A stretch of 64,000 nt of DNA from assembly GCF_002941025.1 (NCBI RefSeq), contig NZ_PTJS01000001.1, positions 4,340,001 through 4,404,000 on the forward strand. The letters are read 5' to 3'. The position numbers were made by a program, and so were the translations under genes. The first letter of the stretch is position 1. Each line of letters opens with the position of its first letter. Below, in pieces: positions 41,384 through 48,612 of this stretch. The notes under the pieces are model-generated. The model saw nothing but the letters and a program-made list of their open reading frames with translations. It was not told where the DNA came from and searched no databases. The stretch comes from Streptomyces sp. QL37 (GTDB taxonomy: Bacteria; Actinomycetota; Actinomycetes; Streptomycetales; Streptomycetaceae).

Positions 41384-43551
41384 CCGCCACCCACTCCGAC
41401 CGTCTCCAGGCCCCGCCCGGCACCCCGGGGTCGTCCGGGCACGTCGCGGGCGTGCGGGAGCCGCTGTGGCGGCGCATCCGCCGGGGCAGGCCCGAGGACC
41501 CGCGCTGGGCGAGGCCCGCCTTCCTCGGAGTGCTGCTCGTCGTCGCGCTCGCGTACCTGTGGAATCTGAGCGCGTCCGGCTACGCCAACTCCTTCTACTC
41601 CGCGGCCGTGCAGGCCGGCAGCCAGAGCTGGAAGGCCTTCTTCTTCGGCTCGCTGGACTCGGCGAACGCGATCACCGTGGACAAGCCCCCGGCCACGCTC
41701 TGGCCGATGGCCCTCTCGGTCCGGATCTTCGGCCTGAGCTCCTGGGCGATCCTCGCGCCCCAGGTGCTGATGGCCGTCGCCACCGCCGGTGTCCTCCACG
41801 GGGCCGTGCGCCGCCGCTTCAGCGCCGCCGCCGGGCTGATCACCATGGTGGTCTTCGCACTGACTCCGGTCGCCGCGCTGATGTTCCGTTTCAACAACCC
41901 GGACGCGCTGCTCGCGCTCCTGATGACCGTCACCGTCTACTGCGTGCTGCGCGCGATGGAGGGCGGCCGTACGAAGTGGCTGGTCTGGGCGGGCGTCGCG
42001 GTGGGGCTCGCGTTCCTGTCGAAGACGCTGCAGGCCTTCCTGGTCCTGCCGCCGCTCGCCGTGCTGTACGCGGTGTTCGCGCCGGTCCCGGTGCGGAAGC
42101 GGTTCGGGCAGCTCGGCCTGGCGGCGCTGGCGATGATCGTGTCCGGCGGCTGGTGGGTGGCGATCGTCGAGCTGTGGCCCGCCTCGTCACGCCCGTACAT
42201 CGGCGGCTCTCAGAACAACTCCTTCCTCGAACTCACCTTCGGTTACAACGGACTCGGCCGTATCAACGGCGAGGAGACCGGCAGCGTCGGCGGTGGCGGC
42301 GGTGGCGGGCAGGGCGGCGGTTGGGGCGAGACCGGTATCGGCCGCATGTTCAACTCCGAGATCGGCGGCCAGATCTCGTGGCTGCTGCCCGCCGCGCTGA
42401 TCCTGCTGGCCGCGGGGGTCTGGCTGACCTGGCGGGCGAAGCGGACCGACACGGCCCGTGCGGCGTTCCTCGCCTGGGGCGGTTCGCTGCTGATGACGGC
42501 CCTCGTCTTCAGCTTCATGGCCGGCATCTTCCACCAGTACTACACGGTGGCCCTGGCGCCCTACATCGCGGCGCTGGTCGGCATGGGCGCCACGGTCCTC
42601 TGGGAGGAACGGGGCAAGTGGTGGGCGGGCGCCGCGCTCGGCGTGACCGTCGCGGCGACGGCCGTCTGGGCGTACGTCCTGCTCGGGCGGACCCCGGACT
42701 GGTTCCCGTGGCTGCGCTGGGCCGTCCTGATCGGTGGCCTCGCGGGCGCGGTGGGGCTGCTGTTCGCCGCACGGCTGGGCCGGACGCTCCTGCTGGGCGT
42801 GGCGGGTCTGGGTCTGGCGGCGTCGCTGGCCGGGCCGACGGCGTACACGATCAGCACGCTCGGCACCGGGCACCAGGGCTCGATCGTCACCGCGGGTCCG
42901 TCCGGCGCGAGCATGGGCGGCCCCGGTGGCGGCCGGGGCGGTGGACCCGGCGGCGGTGAGGGCGGCGGCACGCGGCCCCCCGGCCAGGGCACCCGGCCGG
43001 GCGGCCAGTCGCAGGGCGGCCAGGCTCCCGGCAACGCGCCGACGGGCGGCATGCCGGGCGGCGGCGCCCCCGGGCAGGGGCAGGGGCAGGGCCTCCAGGG
43101 CCAGGCTCCCGGCGGTCAGCAGGGCGGGATGCCCGGCGGCGGCACGGGAGAAGGCGGCGCGGGCGGAGGAGGAGGCATGGGCGGGCTGCTCAACGGCGCC
43201 TCCGTCGACTCCGAGGCCAGGACGCTCCTGAAGCAGGACGCCGACGCCTACACCTGGACCGCCGCGGCCATCGGCTCGCAGAACGCCGCGAGCTACCAGC
43301 TCGCCACCGGTGACCCGGTGATGGCGATCGGCGGGTTCAACGGCAGCGACCCGTCCCCGACGCTCGCCCGGTTCAAGCAGTACGTGGAGGACGGCGAGAT
43401 CCACTATCTGATCTCGGGTGGCACGGGTGGCGGCGGCATGGGCGGTGGCGAGGGCGCCTCCTCCCAGATCTCGACGTGGGTGGAGGAGAACTTCAAGGAG
43501 GTCACCGCGGGGAGCGCGACCTTCTACGACCTCACCCAGCCCAGGAGCTGA
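41380..43551 (+). CDS. GT39/YkcA-YkcB-type polytopic membrane glycosyltransferase
   Basis: 723 residues. About 10-12 membrane helices; early loop with LDSANAITVDKPPATLWPM, the acidic-motif region of GT39/ArnT-like polyprenol-sugar transferases. A Gly-rich loop (about 300-320) and a second Gly/Pro/Gln-rich stretch (about 505-610) flank the last helices, before a globular C-terminal domain (AYTWTAAAIGSQNAASYQLATGDPVMAIGGFNG). It should transfer sugar from the lipid carrier made by the GtrA-like partner onto the cell surface. Coupled to the preceding gene by an ATGA overlap. Confidence 0.92.
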   Translation: MTATHSDRLQAPPGTPGSSGHVAGVREPLWRRIRRGRPEDPRWARPAFLGVLLVVALAYLWNLSASGYANSFYSAAVQAGSQSWKAFFFGSLDSANAITVDKPPATLWPMALSVRIFGLSSWAILAPQVLMAVATAGVLHGAVRRRFSAAAGLITMVVFALTPVAALMFRFNNPDALLALLMTVTVYCVLRAMEGGRTKWLVWAGVAVGLAFLSKTLQAFLVLPPLAVLYAVFAPVPVRKRFGQLGLAALAMIVSGGWWVAIVELWPASSRPYIGGSQNNSFLELTFGYNGLGRINGEETGSVGGGGGGGQGGGWGETGIGRMFNSEIGGQISWLLPAALILLAAGVWLTWRAKRTDTARAAFLAWGGSLLMTALVFSFMAGIFHQYYTVALAPYIAALVGMGATVLWEERGKWWAGAALGVTVAATAVWAYVLLGRTPDWFPWLRWAVLIGGLAGAVGLLFAARLGRTLLLGVAGLGLAASLAGPTAYTISTLGTGHQGSIVTAGPSGASMGGPGGGRGGGPGGGEGGGTRPPGQGTRPGGQSQGGQAPGNAPTGGMPGGGAPGQGQGQGLQGQAPGGQQGGMPGGGTGEGGAGGGGGMGGLLNGASVDSEARTLLKQDADAYTWTAAAIGSQNAASYQLATGDPVMAIGGFNGSDPSPTLARFKQYVEDGEIHYLISGGTGGGGMGGGEGASSQISTWVEENFKEVTAGSATFYDLTQPRS

Positions 43552-43561
43552 GACCCCGGTG

Positions 43562-43607
43562 ACAGGGCGGTGGCCCCGGAGCACAGGCTTCGGGGCCACC
43601 GCCCTGT
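43562..43607 (+). terminator. Terminator of the two-component/glycosyltransferase operon
   Basis: Perfect 17-bp stem (43562-43578 with 43591-43607) and a 12-nt loop, 10 nt after the last stop codon. Confidence 0.88.
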
Positions 43608-43648
43608 GGCATTACCGGCGCGGATCCGGAGCCCGTACGCATATGTGT

Positions 43649-43704
43649 TGTACGCCGTACAGGGGATGCCTTACGGTGTACAGGAAGACCTCCCATACAC
43701 CGTA
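43649..43704. promoter_or_regulatory. Repeated operators ahead of the MFS gene
   Basis: TGTACGCCGTACA (43649-43661, perfect 6-bp arms) and an inverted pair TACGGTGTA (43672-43680) / TACACCGTA (43696-43704). All share GTAC/ACGGTGTA-type half-sites. The TetR gene co-directional with the MFS gene (45310) is the likely binder. Confidence 0.7.
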
Positions 43705-43730
43705 CAAGCGCACCGGAACCAGGAGCCCGC

Positions 43731-45242
43731 ATGACGGCGACCGCCGCCGAGCAGAACGACCTCACCCCCCGGAGCGGCCACGCGCGGCGCTGGGTGATTC
43801 TCGGAGTCATCTGCCTCGCCCAGCTCACCGTGCTGCTCGACAACACCGTCCTGAACGTCGCGATCCCCTCGCTCACCGCCGATCTGCACGCCTCCACCGC
43901 CGATGTGCAATGGATGATCAACGCCTATGCGCTCGTCCAGTCGGGGCTGGTCCTCACCGCGGGCAGCGCGGCCGACCGCTACGGCCGCAAGAGGATGCTG
44001 GTCGCAGGGCTCGCTCTGTTCGGCGTCGGCTCGCTGGCCGCGGGGCTCGCGCAGTCCTCCGGGCAGCTGATCGCCGCCCGCGCGGGGATGGGTGTCGGTG
44101 GCGCGCTGCTGATGACGACCACCCTCGCCGTCGTGGTGCAGATCTTCGACGACACCGAACGCGTCAAGGCCATCGGCATCTGGTCCACCGTCAGCTCACT
44201 GGGCTTCGCGGCCGGTCCGCTGATCGGCGGGGCGATGCTCGACCACTTCTGGTGGGGCGCGATCTTCCTGATCAACATCCCCGTGGCGGTCATCGGCCTC
44301 GTCGCGGTCGTCCGGCTCGTCCCCGAGTCGAGGAACCCCCACGGCGACCGCCCGGACCTGGTCGGGGCGCTGCTCTCCACCCTCGGCATGGCCTCCGTCG
44401 TGTACGCGATCATCTCCGGCCCGGAGCACGGCTGGGGCTCCGGCCCGGTCCTGCTGACGGCTTTCGCCGGGGTCGCCGTCCTCACCGGGTTCGTGCTGTG
44501 GGAGCTCCATGTCCCGTACCCGATGCTGGACATGCGCTTCTTCCGCGACCAGAGGTTCACCGGAGCGGTCGCGGGCGCGATCCTCGTCGCCTTCGGCATG
44601 ACGGGTTCACTCTTCCTGCTGACCCAGCACCTGCAGTTCGTCCTCGGCTACGAGCCGCTGGAGGCCGGACTGCGGACGGCTCCGCTCGCACTCACCGTCG
44701 TCGCGCTCAACCTGACGGGGCTCGGTGCCCTGCTGGTGGGGAAGCTGGGGACGCCCGCCGTCATCGCCGCCGGGATGGGCCTGCTGGCCGCCGGGCTCGG
44801 GGCGATCGCGCTGCTGGGCGGGCGGGACTACGGAGGCATGCTGCTCGGTCTGCTCGTCATGGGGGCGGGCGTCGCGCTCGCCATGCCCGCGATGGCCAAC
44901 GCGATCATGAGCGCCATCCCGCCGGAGAAGGCGGGCGTGGGCGCCGGGGTGAACGGCACGCTCGCCGAGTTCGGCAACGGGCTCGGGGTCGCCGTGCTCG
45001 GAGCCGTGCTCAACTCCCGGTTCGCCGCCCTCGTACCGGGCGTCGCCGGGGCGGCCTCACTGCCTGCGGCGCTCGCCGCGGCCGACGGGGCGGCGGACCG
45101 CGAGCGCATCACGGACGCCTTCGCCTCGGGCCTGGAGACCAGCCAACTGGTCGGAGCGGCCGCTGTCCTGGCCGGTGGACTGCTGGCCGCGGTCCTGCTG
45201 AGGCGGGCGGAGCGTACGGAGGCGGCTGAGTACCCCAGGTGA
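43731..45242 (+). CDS. DHA2-type MFS drug transporter
   Basis: 503 residues, 14 predicted membrane helices. Motif A-like GSAADRYGRKRMLVAG (about 80-95) and antiporter motif C GPLIGGAMLDHFWWGAIFLINIP. The family exports drugs or natural products in exchange for protons. ATG 43731 follows AGGAGCCCGC. Regulated most likely through the operators at 43649-43704 by the TetR protein of the next gene (68 nt downstream, same strand). Substrate unknown. Confidence 0.93.
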   Translation: MTATAAEQNDLTPRSGHARRWVILGVICLAQLTVLLDNTVLNVAIPSLTADLHASTADVQWMINAYALVQSGLVLTAGSAADRYGRKRMLVAGLALFGVGSLAAGLAQSSGQLIAARAGMGVGGALLMTTTLAVVVQIFDDTERVKAIGIWSTVSSLGFAAGPLIGGAMLDHFWWGAIFLINIPVAVIGLVAVVRLVPESRNPHGDRPDLVGALLSTLGMASVVYAIISGPEHGWGSGPVLLTAFAGVAVLTGFVLWELHVPYPMLDMRFFRDQRFTGAVAGAILVAFGMTGSLFLLTQHLQFVLGYEPLEAGLRTAPLALTVVALNLTGLGALLVGKLGTPAVIAAGMGLLAAGLGAIALLGGRDYGGMLLGLLVMGAGVALAMPAMANAIMSAIPPEKAGVGAGVNGTLAEFGNGLGVAVLGAVLNSRFAALVPGVAGAASLPAALAAADGAADRERITDAFASGLETSQLVGAAAVLAGGLLAAVLLRRAERTEAAEYPR

Positions 45243-45309
45243 CGGGCATAGCATCGGACGGGGGGCACCGGTACGCAGGAGAGCCACCGCGAGTCGAGGA
45301 GTGTGCGCC

Positions 45310-46083
45310 ATGGGGTCCGCGGCAGACCGTGTGAAGAACCCTTCCAGGGTCAGTGTGTGGCTGGACCGGCGGACACCGTCGCGCACCCGTAAGGCGGATC
45401 AGCCGGCCGGTCTCGACCGGGACAGGATCACGGCGGCGAGCGTCCGGCTGCTGGACGCCGACGGCCTCGCGAAGTTCTCCATGCGGCGGCTCGCCGCCGA
45501 GCTCGACGTCACGGCGATGTCCCTCTACTGGTACGTCGACACCAAGGACGACCTGCTGGAACTCGCCCTGGACACCGTCTTCGGCGAGATCCCGGCCACG
45601 GCGCAGGACCTCGACTGGCGCGACCGCCTGCGTGAACTGGCCACCAGCTACCGGAAGATGTTCGTCCGGCACCCCTGGGTGTCGGCCCTCATCGGAAGCT
45701 TCCTGAACATCGGCCCGCACTCGATGCTGTTCTCGTACGCCGTCCAGGACGTCGTCCGGGCCACCGGGCTGCCCCTGGAGCGGCGGACGGGCGCGATGGC
45801 GGCCGTCTTCCAGTTCGTCTACGGATTCGGCACCACCGAGGGGCACTTCGTGCAGCGCACGGTGGAGGCGGGGCTCACCCAGGACGAGTACTTCGAGCGG
45901 GCGATGGGAACGATCCGCGCGGACCCGGAGATCCACCAGGCCATGCGGCCCTCGGAGAACCTCATGGACGCGCGCGGAGGGGCGACGGTGGAGGAGATGC
46001 GCGACCGGGACTTCACGTTCGCGCTGGACCTCCTGATCGCGGGCATCGAGGCGACGTGCGAACGGGCCGCACACCGGCCGTAG
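45310..46083 (+). CDS. TetR/AcrR-family regulator (TetR_C type)
   Basis: 257 residues. Helix-turn-helix at about 40-88 (RITAASVRLLDADGLAKFSMRRLAAELDVTAMSLYWYVDTKDDLLELAL); the C-terminal domain is of the classical tetracycline-repressor C type (FVYGFGTTEGHFVQRT). Likely represses the upstream transporter gene. ATG 45310 has AGGAG 8 nt ahead. No terminator between it and the MFS gene. Confidence 0.9.
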   Translation: MGSAADRVKNPSRVSVWLDRRTPSRTRKADQPAGLDRDRITAASVRLLDADGLAKFSMRRLAAELDVTAMSLYWYVDTKDDLLELALDTVFGEIPATAQDLDWRDRLRELATSYRKMFVRHPWVSALIGSFLNIGPHSMLFSYAVQDVVRATGLPLERRTGAMAAVFQFVYGFGTTEGHFVQRTVEAGLTQDEYFERAMGTIRADPEIHQAMRPSENLMDARGGATVEEMRDRDFTFALDLLIAGIEATCERAAHRP

Positions 46084-46097
46084 GACGAGCCCGGCCC

Positions 46098-47045
46098 TCA
46101 GTAGCCGCGGCGGGTGTCCACGGCCAGGGCCGGTGTGCGCCCCTCGGCGACCGCCTGCCAGCAGGACTCGAAGTCGGCGACGACGTCCTCGTTGGCCGTG
46201 ATGCCGGCCGAGTGCGAGGTGATCACCGTGCGCGGCAGCCGCCAGGCGCGGTCGCCGGGAGCCGCGGGCTCGTCGGGCAGCACGTCGAGCACGGCCCGGC
46301 GGACCTCCCCGCCGTGCAGCGCGGCCTCCAGCGCCGCCATGTCCACCGTCGCGCCCCGGCCCACGTTGACGAAGGTGGCGCCCCGCATCGCGGTGAATCT
46401 GGCGGAGTCGAAGAAGCGCTCCGTGGCACTTGTCAGGGGCAGGGCCGACACCACCCACCTGGCCTCCGCCAGCGCCGCCGTCTCCTCCGCAGAGCCGGCC
46501 AGGACCACCCGGTCGAAGCCCGCGGGCGCGGCGCGCGGCGTGCGGCCCACACCCACCGTGCGTACGGAACAGGCGCGCAGCAGGCCGGCGACGGCGGAGC
46601 CGATGCGACCGGTGCCGTGGACGACGGCGGTCCGTCCGGCGACGAGCTCGGACGGCAGGCGGCGCCACTCGGACCTGGAGTGCTGCGCGGTGTGCTCGGG
46701 GACGGACTGGCACTCGGCGAGGATCCAGGCCAGCGTGTACTGGGCGATCCGCTCGCCCATCCGCCCCACCGTCCGGGTCAGCAGGGCCCCCTCGGGCCAG
46801 GGTCCGGCGGCGAGCAGTGCGTCCGTACCCGCGTTGACGCTGTGGAACCACAACAGGCCGGGGACCCTCAGCGCCTCGGGCAGCACGTCCCCCACGTACA
46901 GGAAGGGGACGTCGGGCGCCGTGGCGTACACCGGTACGGCCGGCCGGCCGGTGATCCGTTCCAGCTCACGGACGACGGCCGGTCCGACGGACGGGGAGGT
47001 CAGCAGCCGGGCCCGGGCGAGCGGGTCGGGGTGGGGCGGGTTCAT
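46098..47045 (-). CDS. D-isomer-specific 2-hydroxyacid dehydrogenase
   Basis: 315 residues. NAD-binding AVVHGTGRIGSAVAGLLRACSVRTVGVGR (about 146-174), the WVVSALPLTSATERFFD strand, NVGRGATVD and VLDVLPDEPAAPGDRAWRLPRTVITSHSAG with the catalytic His near the end. It reduces 2-oxoacids to D-2-hydroxyacids or the reverse. The usual catalytic Arg sits in the VGRGATVD area; Glu is in PDEPA. Transcribed convergent with the TetR gene (14-nt gap). ATG 47045 chosen. Confidence 0.9.
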   Translation of the reverse strand: MNPPHPDPLARARLLTSPSVGPAVVRELERITGRPAVPVYATAPDVPFLYVGDVLPEALRVPGLLWFHSVNAGTDALLAAGPWPEGALLTRTVGRMGERIAQYTLAWILAECQSVPEHTAQHSRSEWRRLPSELVAGRTAVVHGTGRIGSAVAGLLRACSVRTVGVGRTPRAAPAGFDRVVLAGSAEETAALAEARWVVSALPLTSATERFFDSARFTAMRGATFVNVGRGATVDMAALEAALHGGEVRRAVLDVLPDEPAAPGDRAWRLPRTVITSHSAGITANEDVVADFESCWQAVAEGRTPALAVDTRRGY

Positions 47046-47053
47046 CGGTACGC

Positions 47054-47521
47054 TCAGCCGCCTGCCAGGTGTGCGGGGAAGCCGCCGGTTGCGACCGGGC
47101 TCCACCGCTCCGGAGTGATCCTGATGATGGACTTCCCCTGCTTGATCATCGCCGCCCGGTACTCGTCCCAGTCCGGGTGCTCGCCGGAGATGTTGCGGAA
47201 GTACTCGACGAGGGGCTCGACCGAATCCGGTGAGTCGATCACCTCGGCCGAGCCGTCGATCTGGACCCAGGGGCCGTTCCACTCGTCCGACAGGACGATC
47301 ACGCTGACCCGCTCGTCACGCTTGGCGTTACGGGTCTTGGCCCGTTCGGGGTAGGTCGAGACGACGATCCGCCCCGCGTCGTCCACGCCGCAGGTGAGCG
47401 GGGAGCCCTGGGGGCGGCCGTCGGACCGGGTGGTCAGCAGGATCGCCCGGTGCCGGGGCCGCACGAAGTCCAGCAGTTCCCCGAGTTCCACGGGGGTGTT
47501 GGTCGCGATGTTGGGTGCCAT
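47054..47521 (-). CDS. PPOX-class F420-dependent oxidoreductase
   Basis: 155 residues, split beta-barrel FMN/F420-binding fold: HRAILLTTRSDGRPQGSPLTCGVDDAGRIVVSTYPERAKTRNAKRDERVSVIVL and PWVQIDGSAEVID. The family (pyridoxamine 5'-phosphate oxidase-like) in actinobacteria typically binds F420 and reduces unknown substrates. ATG 47521; overlaps nothing, and ends 9 nt before the hydroxyacid dehydrogenase start, so the two are likely co-transcribed. Confidence 0.9.
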   Translation of the reverse strand: MAPNIATNTPVELGELLDFVRPRHRAILLTTRSDGRPQGSPLTCGVDDAGRIVVSTYPERAKTRNAKRDERVSVIVLSDEWNGPWVQIDGSAEVIDSPDSVEPLVEYFRNISGEHPDWDEYRAAMIKQGKSIIRITPERWSPVATGGFPAHLAGG

Positions 47522-47615
47522 ACGGCCAACCCTAGGCCGTGTCCGCGAGGTCCCGCCGTACGCCCTGTGGGCCGGGCAGGACTTCGCGGACACGGCCAGG
47601 AGCCTTCGGCCGGCC

Positions 47616-48431
47616 TTATCCCGGGAGGGAGTCGCCCTGGACCGCCTGGATGTCGAGCTCCACGCGCAGGGTCGTGCCGATGGCGGAGATGCCCGCCTGC
47701 AGCACCTGGTTGTAGTTCATCGCGAAGTCGTCGCGGCGCAGCTCCGCCGTCGCGTGGAAGGCCGCCCGCACCCCGCCCCACGGGTCGGGGCCGGTGCCCA
47801 GGTAGCTGAGGTCGAGGTCCACGTCCCGCGCGATGCCGTGCATCGTGAGCAGGCCGTGCACCGTCCAGCGGTCGGGCCCGACCGGGGTCAGCGCACGGGA
47901 GCGGTAGGTGAGCTCCGGGAACGTCTCCACGTCCAGGAAGTCCGCCGAGCGCAGGTGCTTGTCCCGCATGGCGTTGCCCGTGTCGATGCTGCTGGAGGCG
48001 ATGAAGGCCTCCACCCGGGAGTTCTGGACGTCCTCGGTGATCTCGATGCGGCCGCCGAACTCGGTGAACCGGCCGTGCACGCTGGAGATCCCCAGGTGCT
48101 GTGCGACCGCCGCCACCGAGGAGTGCACCGGGTCCAGCGACCAGACGCCCGGAGGCGGCAGTTCCACGCCGCCCTGCCGGGCCAGCACCACGGTCCCGGC
48201 CTCGACGCGGCCGCTGGCCGTGACGAGCGCGGTGGACGCGGCGGGGGCGTAACCGACCGCCGTGACGATCACCGTGTACGCGCCGGCCGGCAGGAGGTCG
48301 TCGGTGCGGACGGCCCCGTCCTCGTCGGCGGCGGCCCGGAGCACCTGGGCGCCCGTCATGTCGGTCACCGTCACGACCGCGTGCTGGACCGCCCAGCCGT
48401 CCCGCGTACGTACCTGTGCGCGAAGTCCCAT
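47616..48431 (-). CDS. YceI-domain protein with N-terminal carboxypeptidase-regulatory-like domain
   Basis: 271 residues. An Ig-like carboxypeptidase-regulatory (transthyretin-like) domain (about 1-85, DGWAVQHAVVTVTDMTGAQVL...LLPAGAYTVIVTAVGYAP) precedes a YceI lipocalin-like domain (about 90-268, WSLDPVHSSVAAVAQHLGISSVHGRFTEFGG). YceI proteins bind polyisoprenoids or similar lipids. No signal peptide is evident. The same regulatory-like fold forms the tail of the neighbouring exporter, which suggests shared function. ATG 48431 has AAGGAGAG upstream. Confidence 0.9.
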   Translation of the reverse strand: MGLRAQVRTRDGWAVQHAVVTVTDMTGAQVLRAAADEDGAVRTDDLLPAGAYTVIVTAVGYAPAASTALVTASGRVEAGTVVLARQGGVELPPPGVWSLDPVHSSVAAVAQHLGISSVHGRFTEFGGRIEITEDVQNSRVEAFIASSSIDTGNAMRDKHLRSADFLDVETFPELTYRSRALTPVGPDRWTVHGLLTMHGIARDVDLDLSYLGTGPDPWGGVRAAFHATAELRRDDFAMNYNQVLQAGISAIGTTLRVELDIQAVQGDSLPG

Positions 48432-48612
48432 CCCGTGTTCTCTCCTTGCTCAAATCACTCGTGAAGCAGCGACTCAATGAGTCGGGCCCCGGGGCGGGAT
48501 CGGCAGGCCGTCCCCTGCCTGCCGTTCCCGCCACGGGGCCCATTTCCACCGGCGGCCACAGCCTCTCCGCTCGAAGTGCTGTCCCGCCAGGGGTCTTTGC
48601 GGATCTTTCTTC

